Counted from the stretch's first letter, positions 48,787-58,956 are shown. The stretch is DNA of 64,000 bases from Pantoea sp. 18069 (GCF_902706035.1 NZ_CACSJA010000001.1:248001-312000); one strand, 5' to 3'. The notes: generated by a model from the sequence alone, not told the origin. Program-made: numbers and translations.

Positions 48787-50160
48787 TCATGCCGCGCTGA
48801 CGGCCAGCGCGCGCGCCGTGGCCTTGCGCGCGCGGCGCTTGCGCTCCCAGATCACGATGCCCGTGATCGACAGCATCACCACGAACACGCCCATGATGGA
48901 CATCATGATGCGCCCGGTCATGCCCAGGATGCGGCCCGAATGCAGCGGCAGCTGCAGCTGCACGAACACATCGGCCGCCGAGCCATGCCAGGGCCGGTAC
49001 ATGCCCAGCACTTCGCCGTTGTCGGCGCTCACGTAGATGTTCGACATGCCCATGCCCCCGGTTCCCATCTCGTCCGTGGGATCGAAGAACGAGATGTTGT
49101 AGAACGGGAAGTCGCCGCCGTACCAGATGCCGCCCGGCGCAAACTCGAAGCCCTGGCGCTGGCCTTCGGCGCGCGCGATATCGATGGCCGCGGCAAACGA
49201 TATCTTGGGTTCGATGAAGCTGCCGAATGGCGCGGGCGTGATGGTCTCGTAAGGACCGGGCGTGGTCTTGGAAATCTGGCTCATCACCGGATAGAACACT
49301 TCGCGGTACAGGTTCAGCGAGAACGAGGTGAACGACACGACGATGATGATCGCCCAGACCCAGAGCCCGCCCGCGCGGTGCAGATCGAAGTTGAGCTTGT
49401 AGCCGCCCGCGCGCCAGCGCACCACCCACGAGGGCTGCCAGCGCTTCCACCAAGACTTTCCACCCCCTGAGCCGCTTACGCGGCTTCCCCCTCTCAACCT
49501 TCGGTGGAGGGGGACGGCACCCTCGGTGCGGGGCGGCCCTTCCTCGGTGCCACTGCGCTGGGACACCACAGTTGTAGGGGCTGTTGACGGCATTGACATG
49601 CGGCGCGCGGCCAGGCGTCGCGGCAGCGTGAGGTACAACGCAACGAAACTGTCGATCAGCCACATCAGCGCGATGCCGCCCATCAGCCAGAAGCCCCAGC
49701 GGTCGCTGCCCCAGAAAGCCGGCATGTGCAGGCTTTCATGCAGATGGCGCAGCCAGGGCATCAGGTTGCGCTTGCTCAGCGCGATGCTCTTGGAATTGCG
49801 GTGCCCGGTGACCTGCGCGGTCACGGGGTCGACAAACACGTTGTTGTAGTCAAGCACATGGAACCGGCCCGTGGCCGGGTCCTTTTTCGGCCGGACCAGG
49901 AAGGAGGCCGCATGCCCCTCTTCCAGCGCCAGCGTCATGTACGACACCTCGGCGCGCGGATCGCTGGCCTCCACGGCGGCGGCCAGCACCAGCGGGCTTT
50001 GCAGCGCGCCGCGCCCCGGCGTGTGCATGATGTCGGCGTTGAGCCATTCGTCGATTTCGTGGTCCCACGAAATCACCGCGCCGGTCGCGCCGGCAACGAT
50101 CAGGAACAACGCCGCGGTCAGGCCCAGCCAGCGGTGGACCACGGTCCAGAACTCACGCAT
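48787..50160 (-). CDS. PepSY-associated membrane protein carrying an in-frame repeat insertion
   Basis: A 457-residue inner-membrane protein with four membrane helices and PepSY_TM domain: MREFWTVVHRWLGLTAALFL, a second helix near WGFWLMGGIALMWLID, VWAIIIVVSFTSFSLNL and the last near IMGVFVVMLSITGIVIW. Proteins of this kind often accompany siderophore receptors and may reduce ferric siderophores. Residues about 199-234 (around EEGPPRTEGAVPLHRRLRGG) are encoded by a dispersed repeat (49461-49564) and interrupt the conserved stretch TLPRR ... WWKRWQPSWVVRWR. It starts 11 bp after the receptor gene. Confidence 0.85.
   Translation of the reverse strand: MREFWTVVHRWLGLTAALFLIVAGATGAVISWDHEIDEWLNADIMHTPGRGALQSPLVLAAAVEASDPRAEVSYMTLALEEGHAASFLVRPKKDPATGRFHVLDYNNVFVDPVTAQVTGHRNSKSIALSKRNLMPWLRHLHESLHMPAFWGSDRWGFWLMGGIALMWLIDSFVALYLTLPRRLAARRMSMPSTAPTTVVSQRSGTEEGPPRTEGAVPLHRRLRGGSRVSGSGGGKSWWKRWQPSWVVRWRAGGYKLNFDLHRAGGLWVWAIIIVVSFTSFSLNLYREVFYPVMSQISKTTPGPYETITPAPFGSFIEPKISFAAAIDIARAEGQRQGFEFAPGGIWYGGDFPFYNISFFDPTDEMGTGGMGMSNIYVSADNGEVLGMYRPWHGSAADVFVQLQLPLHSGRILGMTGRIMMSIMGVFVVMLSITGIVIWERKRRARKATARALAVSAA
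49461..49564. repeat. Dispersed repeat family 2, copy B, inside a coding gene
   Basis: It shares with 41635-41755 the ordered sequences CACCCCCTGAGCCGC, CGGCTTCCC, TTCGGTGGAGGGGGACGGCA, TGCGGGGCGGCCCTT and GCTGGGAC. Here it lies within the PepSY gene and its reading frame stays open, adding about 35 residues. Confidence 0.88.
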
Positions 50161-50171
50161 GCAGTGCTACC

Positions 50172-52352
50172 TCAGAAGTCGACGCTGGCGCTGACGGCAA
50201 AGGTGCGCGGGATCGACTGCACCAGGTAGTTCGAACCCGGATAGCCGCCGACCGAAGCCCAGTATTGCTTGTCGAACACATTGTCGACACGCGCACGCAG
50301 CGTCAGCAGGCGGTCGTTGCCTATGTCCATCATGTAGCGCACGCCCAGGTCGGTGCGGGTCCAGCCCTTGACGGTCAGCGTGTTGGCTGCGTTCGCATAC
50401 TGGCTCGAGGTGTGGATCAGACGCGCATTCAGCGCCAGGCCTTGCACGCCGGGCACGTCCCAGTCGCCGCCCAGCGTGAGCTGGCGGCGCGGCACGCCAA
50501 TCGCGTTGTTGCCTTCGTACACGCCACCTTGCGTGGTCTTGAGCTTGGCGTCCATGAAGGTCACCCCGCCCAGGACGCGCAGTCCCTTGACGGGCTCGCC
50601 AAACACATTCAGTTCGAGGCCGCGGTAGCGCTGCGTGCCGAACGCGCCAAAGACCTGGTTTTGCACATAGCTGACCGGCTTGTCCATGGTGTAGAGCGCG
50701 GCGCTCGCGCCCAGGCCACCCTGCTGCCACTTCACGCCCACTTCCTTTTGCTTGGCGCGATAGGGCGAGAACACCTGGCCGGCGTTGAGCACGGGCTGGC
50801 TGCCGGCCGTGGTCGGTGCCACCTCCCCCTTGATCAGGCCTTCGACATAGTTGCCATACAGCGACAGTTGCGGCGTGGCCTTGAAGACCAGGCCGGCGAC
50901 CGGCGTGGTGGCCGACTTCTTGTAGCTGCCGGTCTGCAGATCGGTGGCATTGCTGAAGCTTTTCTGTTCAATGGTCTGGTGGCGCAGGCCCAGCGTCAGC
51001 AGCACGCGATCGTCATGGAACGACAGGGTGTCGGCCAGTGCATAGCTTTGCAGGTTATCCACCGCCGAGCGCAGCGGGTCGGACAGATTGCCGGAGATCG
51101 TGGTGCCGCCCAGACGGGGCGATCCCACGGGGTTGTAGATATTGATGGGGACGGGGGTGAAGTTGTACTCCCAGGCGTTGCGTTCCTCATGGCGGAACCA
51201 GGATGCGGAGGCCACCACCTGGTGCTTGACATCCCCGGTGACAAAACGCCCGCGCAGACCGATTTCGCCGGTCACCACATCGTCTTCGCGCTTGGTGTCG
51301 AAACGCGTGGTGTTTGCAGCGCCAGAGCTGTTGACCATCGAAGGAGTGGTCAGCGAGTTGTCCTCCTTGCCGCGCTTGAGCCCGCCCGCGGCCCAGGCCG
51401 TGACCTGGTCGTTCAAGTCCCACTCGGCGCGCGCGGTCGCAAACACATCCTCGGCATTGGAGTAGGTCCAGGGCTGGGCGTAGTTGGTCTTGTTGTCCGG
51501 CACATCGGGAATGAAAGTCGCGCCGGGCGTCACGCTGGGACGCGCGGCCTTGAGCTTATCCTTCTGGTAGCCTACATCGGCCGACACGCGTACATCACGG
51601 CTGCGCCAGTCCAGGCCCAGGCCTACGGCCGTCATGCCCCGGCTTTCACCGTCAATGGCCGTATCGCCGTCGCGGCGCACCGCATTGAGACGCACGCCCG
51701 TGCTGTTGTCGGGGCCGAAACGGCGCGACAGATCCACCGCCGCCGACAACTGGCCGCCCGATTGCACGCCCAGGTCCACGCGGTTCAGCGCTTCATTGCT
51801 CGCGCGCTTGGGCACCAGGTTGATCGCCCCGCCCAGATTGCTGCCGCCCGGGGCCGCACCGTTGAGGAAAGCGCTCGCACCGTGCAGCACTTCGACGCGC
51901 TCGAAGAATTCCGATGCCACATATTGGCGCGGCAGCAGGCCGTACAGGCCGTTGTAGGCCAGATCGTCCGAATACATAGGCTGGCCGCGCAGCACGTACA
52001 GCTCCTGGAAATTGCCGAAGCCGCGCGCGCCGCGCACCGCCGGGTCGTTGAGCAAGACCTCGCCCACGCTTTTCGCCTGCTGGTCGCGGATCAGCGTGCT
52101 GGTGTAGCTGGTCAACTGAAAGGGCGAGTCCATGATGTCCTGCTGGCCCAGGAGACCCACGCGGCCACCACGCGCCACCTGCCCGCCCGCGAACGGCTTG
52201 GCCAGGCCTTCGGCCGACGCATCGGCGCTGGCCTCGACGGTCACCATTTCAAGGGCAGGCGCAGGCGCCTGCTGCGCACCCACGGTACAGGCGGTCGCCC
52301 ACAAAGCGATGGCGCCGACGGTCGGGCGCAGGACAAACGATGGTGTTTTCAT
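50172..52352 (-). CDS. TonB-dependent siderophore receptor
   Basis: A 726-residue outer-membrane receptor. Signal peptide to about CTVGAQQ, then a TonB-box-like region ALEMVTVEASA, a plug domain (PFQLTSYTSTLIRDQQA; VRGARGFGNFQELYVLRGQP; EVLHGASAFLNGAAPGGSNL) and a 22-strand barrel ending with VSASVDF, whose last Phe is typical. It is of the FhuA/FpvA (TIGR01783) siderophore type. No siderophore synthesis gene is nearby, so a xenosiderophore is likely. The promoter region faces the decayed ECF sigma gene. Confidence 0.94.
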   Translation of the reverse strand: MKTPSFVLRPTVGAIALWATACTVGAQQAPAPALEMVTVEASADASAEGLAKPFAGGQVARGGRVGLLGQQDIMDSPFQLTSYTSTLIRDQQAKSVGEVLLNDPAVRGARGFGNFQELYVLRGQPMYSDDLAYNGLYGLLPRQYVASEFFERVEVLHGASAFLNGAAPGGSNLGGAINLVPKRASNEALNRVDLGVQSGGQLSAAVDLSRRFGPDNSTGVRLNAVRRDGDTAIDGESRGMTAVGLGLDWRSRDVRVSADVGYQKDKLKAARPSVTPGATFIPDVPDNKTNYAQPWTYSNAEDVFATARAEWDLNDQVTAWAAGGLKRGKEDNSLTTPSMVNSSGAANTTRFDTKREDDVVTGEIGLRGRFVTGDVKHQVVASASWFRHEERNAWEYNFTPVPINIYNPVGSPRLGGTTISGNLSDPLRSAVDNLQSYALADTLSFHDDRVLLTLGLRHQTIEQKSFSNATDLQTGSYKKSATTPVAGLVFKATPQLSLYGNYVEGLIKGEVAPTTAGSQPVLNAGQVFSPYRAKQKEVGVKWQQGGLGASAALYTMDKPVSYVQNQVFGAFGTQRYRGLELNVFGEPVKGLRVLGGVTFMDAKLKTTQGGVYEGNNAIGVPRRQLTLGGDWDVPGVQGLALNARLIHTSSQYANAANTLTVKGWTRTDLGVRYMMDIGNDRLLTLRARVDNVFDKQYWASVGGYPGSNYLVQSIPRTFAVSASVDF

Positions 52353-52706
52353 GAGAATGAAATTGGAAATGATTCGCGTTAATTTTAATGATTCATGTTT
52401 TTACATACCTGACAATCAACCTTGCTGACCAAGGTGTCTGGTGCCTTTTTTTCGAACTGCGAAGCGCAGCGAGGCGATGGCACAGAGAGCAGCAGCGCAG
52501 ATGCGCGCCGCGGATGACGTGCGGATCGAATCCGTGTACGTTGCAAAAGCACAACACAGCACGCAATGCCTGCAAAGGCCCGGTCGCCCTGCTTTTCCAT
52601 GGATGGCGCAGGGATTTACACGGCCAATGTATCAATTGCAATTTTTAAATACAATTGAGAACTATTCTCAGTGATTTTACTGAAAGCTCTACGAAAACCA
52701 CCGGCA
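52353..52706. other. Region between the receptor and the ECF remnant (no gene)
   Basis: About 350 bp with no gene I can support. Near the receptor start, GAGAATGAAATTGGAAATGA (52353-52372) is an AT-rich stretch with GATAAT-like hexamers that may be a weak Fur site, matching about 11 of 19 consensus positions by eye. The rest shows nothing apart from the palindrome at 52653-52673. Confidence 0.4.
52653..52673 (+). promoter_or_regulatory. Fur-box-like palindrome upstream of the ECF sigma remnant
   Basis: TGAGAA (52656-52661), CTA, TTCTCA (52665-52670) is a perfect inverted repeat in AATTGAGAACTATTCTCAGT. Sites of this type control iron-responsive ECF sigma genes in Burkholderiales. The gene behind it is decayed but the site is intact. 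Confidence 0.75.
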
Positions 52707-52905
52707 ATGGCGGGCGCGCAAACTACTTTCTCCTCGCTTCTACACACGCTTTACAGCGACCACCATGGCCGACTGGTGCATTGGCTGCGCCAGTGTGTGC
52801 ATTGCGCGCAGGACACCTTTGTGCGCCTTCTCAGGCAGTGCCCGGCCGAGCGGGCCCAGCGCGATGGCCTGACCTACAAGGAAGTCGCCGAGCGCCTGGG
52901 CATTC
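52707..52905 (+). pseudogene. ECF sigma factor remnant (FecI-like), with internal deletion
   Basis: From the ATG at 52707 the frame reads FSSLLHTLYSDHHGRLVHWL, a normal FecI-type sigma2 start, then CAQDTFVRLL, and jumps straight to RDGLTYKEVAERLGIPQS, part of region 4.2. About 70 residues that should lie between (region 2.3 to 4.1), and the end of region 4.2, are missing, so it cannot be a working sigma factor. A second frame takes over near 52906. A GTG start at 52671 is also open. Confidence 0.7.
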
Positions 52906-53091
52906 CGCAATCTCGCGGCCGCCCCCCAGGGCCGGGCCCCGGCCTGGCGCGCGTTCGTGGCGTCTCTGGATGCACCGGCACTGGCCGATCCCGCCTTGCA
53001 GGACCAGGTCATCGCCGGCGCCGACGCCGCCTATGACCGCTTCGGCAGCCTGCTCGAGCAGTACTCTTCCCTCGACGCCGCGACAGGCTGA
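52906..53091 (+). pseudogene. C-terminal remnant of an unidentified protein, possibly a heme oxygenase
   Basis: Downstream of the sigma remnant a different frame reads RNLAAAPQGRAPAWRAFVAS to GADAAYDRFGSLLEQYSS and stops at 53091. It has no start of its own. The pattern of a Trp-x2-Phe segment and an Ala/Phe-rich helix before the end resembles bacterial heme oxygenase C-termini, but this is weak. It looks like a second gene fused to the sigma remnant by a deletion. Confidence 0.4.
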
Positions 53092-53136
53092 TGGAATGGG
53101 GTTCCCGGCCCCCACCCCGTACAACCCTTTGATCAC

Positions 53137-54021
53137 ATGCGCGTGAACACCGCGAAAACGTCCAGCCCCAAGGCGCCCGGCGTGCCTTGGGGCTGGGCCG
53201 CTGCGGGCGCAATCATCGGCGGCCTGCTGTGCCTGTTGGCGGTCCTGCCGGCGCGCTGGGCCGGTGCGCTTGCCACGCGCGCGAGCGGCGAGCGCGTGCT
53301 GCTGCAGGACGTGCGCGGTTCGGTCTGGAATGGCTCCGCGCAGCTGGTGCTCGCGGGCGGCGCCGGCAGCCGCGATGCGAAGGCACTGCCGGGCCGGCTC
53401 AGCTGGCAGCTGCGCCCGCGCTGGAACGCGGCGCTGCCCGCACCCGATACGAATGTCCCGCAAGGCAGCGGCACGAACCTCCGGGCTGCGGGCATGAACG
53501 CCAGCCTGCAGCACAGCTCCTGTGAACAGAGCAACGTGCAGCTGTCCTGGCTGCCCTTCAACAGCGTCTTCCAACTGTCCGGGCTCGACTGCCAGCTGCC
53601 CGCCCAGATGCTCGCGGGGCTGGGAACGCCGTGGAATACGCTGGGGTTCGACGGCAGCGTGAAGTTGTCCTCTTCTTTTCTGCAATGGCCGCTACATGCC
53701 GATGCCGGATCCTTGCGCGGCGCGCTGGAGCTGCAGGCGCTGTCGCTGTCCTCGCGCCTGTCGACCTTGCGCCCGCTGGGCAGCTACCGCGTGCGCCTGA
53801 GCGGCCAGGACGCAGCCCCGGGCCTGCAACTGGAGCTGGCCACGACCGAGGGCGCGCTGCGGCTGGTCGGCCAGGGCCAGCAGCTCGCGGGGCGCTGGCG
53901 TTTCCAGGGGCAGGCACAGGCCGAACCTGGCCAGTACCCCGTATTGGCGAATATATTGAACCTGATAGGCAATCGTGGCGGCGATATCGCCTGGCATGTC
54001 CTGCGTCCCCCTGCACCCTGA
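53137..54021 (+). CDS. gspN: Type II secretion system protein N (GspN)
   Basis: A 294-residue protein with one N-terminal membrane helix (WAAAGAIIGGLLCLLAVLPA) and a periplasmic beta-rich part. DVRGSVWNGSAQLVLAGG, LSWLPFNSVFQLSGLDCQLP and FDGSVKLSSSFLQWP match GspN, an accessory of the type II secretion machine in Betaproteobacteria and Xanthomonadales. No other gsp gene lies in the window; upstream is the decayed ECF region, so it stands alone here. Confidence 0.8.
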   Translation: MRVNTAKTSSPKAPGVPWGWAAAGAIIGGLLCLLAVLPARWAGALATRASGERVLLQDVRGSVWNGSAQLVLAGGAGSRDAKALPGRLSWQLRPRWNAALPAPDTNVPQGSGTNLRAAGMNASLQHSSCEQSNVQLSWLPFNSVFQLSGLDCQLPAQMLAGLGTPWNTLGFDGSVKLSSSFLQWPLHADAGSLRGALELQALSLSSRLSTLRPLGSYRVRLSGQDAAPGLQLELATTEGALRLVGQGQQLAGRWRFQGQAQAEPGQYPVLANILNLIGNRGGDIAWHVLRPPAP

Positions 54022-54024
54022 TCC

Positions 54025-54465
54025 ATGACCGATCCCACCCCTGCATCCGAGCCGACTTCCGACAACGCGATCCCCGGCCGCCGCGCCCTTTCCCTGCCCG
54101 TGCGCTGGCTGCTGATGGCCTTTGCCGCACTGTGCGTGCTGCTGGGCATGATAGGCGCGGTGGTGCCGGGCATGCCGACCACGGTGTTCATCCTGATGGC
54201 GGCCTGGGCGGCCATGCGCAGCTCGCCCCGGTTCCATGCCTGGCTCCATGCCCACCCGATGTTCGGCCCCATGCTGCGCAGCTGGGACGATGGCGGGCGC
54301 GTGAGCCGCCGCGTCAAGTGGATGGCGACGCTGAGCATGTCGGCCAGCAGTGCCGTGATCGTCTACTTCACCAGCACCCCGTGGCTGGCCGGACTGGCGC
54401 TGGTCAGCATGGCCTGTGTACTCCTTTGGCTGTGGCTGCGGCCCGAGCCGGCGCCACCCGCATGA
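54025..54465 (+). CDS. YbaN/DUF454 small membrane protein
   Basis: A 146-residue inner-membrane protein. After a short disordered start there is a first helix (LLMAFAALCVLLGMIGAV) with the conserved VPGMPTTVFILMAAWAAMRS and PRFHAWLHAHPMFGPML of DUF454, then two C-terminal helices. Its function is unknown. It starts 3 bp after gspN and overlaps the rhombosortase start by 4 bp, so the three form one transcript. Confidence 0.88.
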   Translation: MTDPTPASEPTSDNAIPGRRALSLPVRWLLMAFAALCVLLGMIGAVVPGMPTTVFILMAAWAAMRSSPRFHAWLHAHPMFGPMLRSWDDGGRVSRRVKWMATLSMSASSAVIVYFTSTPWLAGLALVSMACVLLWLWLRPEPAPPA

Positions 54466-55049
54466 GCCAGGAACGGGTGTCGCGCGCCAGGTGGCGGGGG
54501 CTGCTGGCGCTGCTGCTGGCCATCGCTGCATTGCAGGCCTTGCCGGCTTGCGTGCGCACGCTGCTGCGCCATGAGCCCCAGGCGCTCGCGGCCGGGCAAT
54601 GGTGGCGCCTGCTGAGCGCGCACTGGATCCATCTGAGCGGTGCGCATGCGGCACTCAACGCCTGCGGCCTGGTGCTGTGCTGCGCCTTGGCCGATGCCAC
54701 CTGGTCCACGGGCCGGCTGCTCGCGCGCATGGCCATGCTCGGCATGGGCATCTCGCTGCTGCTCTGGGCCTTGTCACCGCAGACCACGGACTATGTGGGC
54801 ATGTCCGGCGTGCTGTATGGGCTGATGGTCTGGATGCTGCTGCCAGCGTTACGTGCCCGCCGCGATGGCATGGCCGCCCTCATGCTGCTGCTGGTGCTGG
54901 CCTGGCTGGGCTGGCAGTCGTGGGCCGGCCCCGACCCGCGCGAGGAAATGCTGATTGGCGGATACATCGTGACCCAGGCGCACTGGTTTGGCGCACTGGG
55001 CGGTCTGGTCGGAGCTTTGGCCAGTGGACGCACACGGCCCCTGGCCTGA
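54462..55049 (+). CDS. rrtA: Rhombosortase (rhomboid family intramembrane protease)
   Basis: A 195-residue, six-helix rhomboid-like protease. The catalytic serine is Ser115 in GMSGVLYG, and the His is His174 in AHWFGALGG; HWIHLSGAHAALN (54-66) is the conserved HxxxN-type region. Rhombosortases process GlyGly-CTERM proteins, which are exported by the type II secretion system. The gene follows gspN and the DUF454 gene, which supports that link. No GlyGly-CTERM substrate is in the window. Confidence 0.82.
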   Translation: MSQERVSRARWRGLLALLLAIAALQALPACVRTLLRHEPQALAAGQWWRLLSAHWIHLSGAHAALNACGLVLCCALADATWSTGRLLARMAMLGMGISLLLWALSPQTTDYVGMSGVLYGLMVWMLLPALRARRDGMAALMLLLVLAWLGWQSWAGPDPREEMLIGGYIVTQAHWFGALGGLVGALASGRTRPLA

Positions 55050-55117
55050 GAACGCGTGCACGATCTGACTTCCGGCCGCAATCCACACCCGGCAACAGGC
55101 CTCTTGCAGCAAAACAC

Positions 55118-55145
55118 TTGAAACTGCGCAAAATCACCGTATGAT
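55118..55145 (+). promoter_or_regulatory. Sigma-70-type promoter of groESL
   Basis: TTGAAA (55118-55123), then 16 bp, then TATGAT (55140-55145). The first element is also CTTGAAA (55117-55123), which could serve sigma-32. It overlaps the CIRCE element by 1 bp. Confidence 0.7.
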
Positions 55146-55171
55146 TAGCACTCATTGGGGTCGAGTGCTAA
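55145..55171 (+). promoter_or_regulatory. CIRCE element (HrcA operator) of groESL
   Basis: TTAGCACTC (55145-55153), ATTGGGGTC, GAGTGCTAA (55163-55171): the exact CIRCE consensus with a 9-bp spacer. HrcA binding here represses groESL until heat stress. Confidence 0.97.
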
Positions 55172-55251
55172 CAGCACCCAACCCCAGGCTCTTTCGAATG
55201 CCGCGCTCCGCGAGGCTGTTGTTCCAACCTGTTGATGTATTTGGAGATGTT

Positions 55252-55542
55252 ATGCAACTTCGTCCCCTGCACGATCGTGTGATCGTCAAGCGCCTTGAAA
55301 ACGAAACCAAGACTGCTTCGGGCATCTTTATCCCCGACAACGCCGCCGAAAAGCCTGATCAGGGCGAAATCCTGGCCGTCGGCCCGGGCAAGAAGAACGA
55401 CAAGGGCGAACTGATCGCCCTGAACGTCAAGGTCGGCGACCGCGTTCTGTTCGGCAAGTACAGCGGCCAGACCGTCAAGGTCGATGGCGACGAACTGCTG
55501 GTGATGAAGGAAGACGACCTGTTCGCAGTCGTCGAGAAGTAA
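55252..55542 (+). CDS. groES: Co-chaperonin GroES
   Basis: A 96-residue co-chaperonin. It starts [20 protein letters not shown] behind a GGAG ribosome site, has the mobile loop [18 protein letters not shown] and [11 protein letters not shown] near the C-terminus. It caps GroEL in protein folding and precedes groL by 46 bp, both under the CIRCE-controlled promoter. Confidence 0.98.
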   Translation: MQLRPLHDRVIVKRLENETKTASGIFIPDNAAEKPDQGEILAVGPGKKNDKGELIALNVKVGDRVLFGKYSGQTVKVDGDELLVMKEDDLFAVVEK

Positions 55543-55573
55543 ATCTTCTCCTTCCCAGCATTCCAGTAACTGA

Positions 55574-57244
<1,671 letters not shown>

Positions 57245-57304
57245 TTTCCCTTACGGGAAATTGCGGTCCGGCAGGTCGCAAGACCTGCCAGCTCCAGCAA
57301 CCTC

Positions 57305-57341
57305 AAAAAAACCCGCAGTTCGAAAGAACTGCGGGTTTTTT
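57305..57341. terminator. Bidirectional terminator between groL and pgi
   Basis: AAAAAAACCCGCAGTTC (57305-57321) and GAACTGCGGGTTTTTT (57326-57341) form a stem of about 16 bp with loop GAAA. T-runs on both strands serve the convergent groL and pgi. A second hairpin GGCAGGTC/GACCTGCC lies at 57270-57289. Confidence 0.95.
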
Positions 57342-57362
57342 GCTTTCGTCGTGGGCCGGGCG

Positions 57363-58955
57363 TCAGGGAAGATCGGCAGCGATCAAACGCCGCATCAACC
57401 CCGCGGTCGAGGCATCGACATCCTGCCAGTCACCGCGTTCCTGGCGCTCGGTCAGATCGCGCGCCAGGTGCTTGCCCAGTTCCACCCCCCACTGGTCAAA
57501 GCTGTTGATGCCCCAGATCGCGCCGGTGACGAACACTCGGTGTTCATACAGCGCGATCAGCGCGCCCAGCGAAGCCGGGTCGAGTTGCTGCAGCAGCAAA
57601 AAGCTGCTCGGGCGGTTGCCAGGGCAGTACTTTTCGCTGGTCTCCTGCCGGCGGCCGACCATCAGCGCCTGGGCCTGCGCCACGGCGTTGATCAGCAGGC
57701 TGTGCTGGTGCGCGCCCAGGTATTTGCCGCCACCGCGCATGGCGATGAACTCGACGGGAATCACATCCGGGCCCTGGTGCAGCATCTGGAAGAACGCATG
57801 CTGGCCGTTGGTGCCGGGCTCGCCCCAGACCACGGCCGACGTCGCCACCGCCACGGGGCGCCCCTGGGCATCGACGCGCTTGCCGTTGCTTTCCATTTCA
57901 AGCTGCTGCAGATAGGCCGTGAGCCGGCGCAGGCCATGGCTGTAAGGCGCGATGCAGCGGCTGCCAAAGCCATGGAAATTGCGATACCAGATATCGAGCA
58001 GTCCCAGGCGCACGGGCAGATTGCGCGCCAGCGGGGCCGTGACGAAGTGCGCATCCATCGCATGCGCGCCGGCCAGCAGCGCACGAAAATGCGCGGCGCC
58101 GACAGCGATCGCGATCGGCAGGCCTATGGCCGACCACAGCGAATAACGCCCGCCGACCCAGTCCCAGAAGCCCAGCGTGCGGCGGATGCCGAACTGCGCG
58201 GCCGCGGCCACGTTGCTCGTCAAGGCGATGAAATGCTCGGAAATCGCACAGCCGCCATCTTCCGAGCCACCGTTGGCCAGGAACCAGCTGCGTGCCGAAT
58301 GGGCATTGAGCATGGTCTCGGCCGTCGTGAACGACTTCGAGGCCACGAGGAACAGCGTGCTCTCGGGGCGCACGCGCGACAGCACATGGCCCAGCTCATG
58401 GCCGTCGACATTCGAGACGAAATGAAAGCGCTTGTCGGGGCCGCACCAGTCCTCGAGCGCGTTGACCACGACTTCCGGCCCCAGATGCGAGCCGCCTATG
58501 CCGATGTTGACGATGTCGGTGATGTCGGGTCGGGCCCGGACCTGCTCGGCCAGCGCGAGCATCGCGTCCAGCGTGTCGTGCACGGCCGCCAGGGCCTGGC
58601 GCACCGCTGGCTCCATGGCCCGCTCGCGCAGCAGGCCGCCGTCGCGCGGCATGCGCAGCAGCCAGTGCATCGCGGCACGCTCTTCGGAGGTGTTGATGGG
58701 CGCGCCGGCAAACATCTGGTCGCGCCGCGCGGCCAGGCCGCATTCCTGCGCGAGGCCGGTCAGCAACTGCTCGGTCCTGGGCGTGATGCGGTTCTTGGAC
58801 AGGTCGGCGAACACATGCGGTGCCTGCTGGCTCAACGCCGCGAGGCGCCCGGGGTCGTCGGCAAAGCCGCAGGCGATATCGAACTCCGCCATTTCCTCCT
58901 GGTAATGGCGCGCCAGCGCCCGCCAGGCCGCGGTCTCATGGCACGGCACCGCCAT
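57363..58955 (-). CDS. pgi: Glucose-6-phosphate isomerase
   Basis: A 530-residue enzyme interconverting glucose 6-phosphate and fructose 6-phosphate. Motifs are DIVNIGIGGSHLGPEVV, FVSNVDGHELG, LFLVASKSFTTAET and GEPGTNGQHAFFQMLHQG. It starts 1 bp after the tal stop and is in one operon with it. Confidence 0.96.
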   Translation of the reverse strand: MAVPCHETAAWRALARHYQEEMAEFDIACGFADDPGRLAALSQQAPHVFADLSKNRITPRTEQLLTGLAQECGLAARRDQMFAGAPINTSEERAAMHWLLRMPRDGGLLRERAMEPAVRQALAAVHDTLDAMLALAEQVRARPDITDIVNIGIGGSHLGPEVVVNALEDWCGPDKRFHFVSNVDGHELGHVLSRVRPESTLFLVASKSFTTAETMLNAHSARSWFLANGGSEDGGCAISEHFIALTSNVAAAAQFGIRRTLGFWDWVGGRYSLWSAIGLPIAIAVGAAHFRALLAGAHAMDAHFVTAPLARNLPVRLGLLDIWYRNFHGFGSRCIAPYSHGLRRLTAYLQQLEMESNGKRVDAQGRPVAVATSAVVWGEPGTNGQHAFFQMLHQGPDVIPVEFIAMRGGGKYLGAHQHSLLINAVAQAQALMVGRRQETSEKYCPGNRPSSFLLLQQLDPASLGALIALYEHRVFVTGAIWGINSFDQWGVELGKHLARDLTERQERGDWQDVDASTAGLMRRLIAADLP

Positions 58956-58956
58956 C

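Noticed and set aside
53631..55049. A long frame of 472 codons covering part of gspN, the DUF454 gene and the rhombosortase
   Set aside because: Only its last 195 codons (from 54462) match a protein family; the upstream part is a shadow of gspN and the DUF454 gene.
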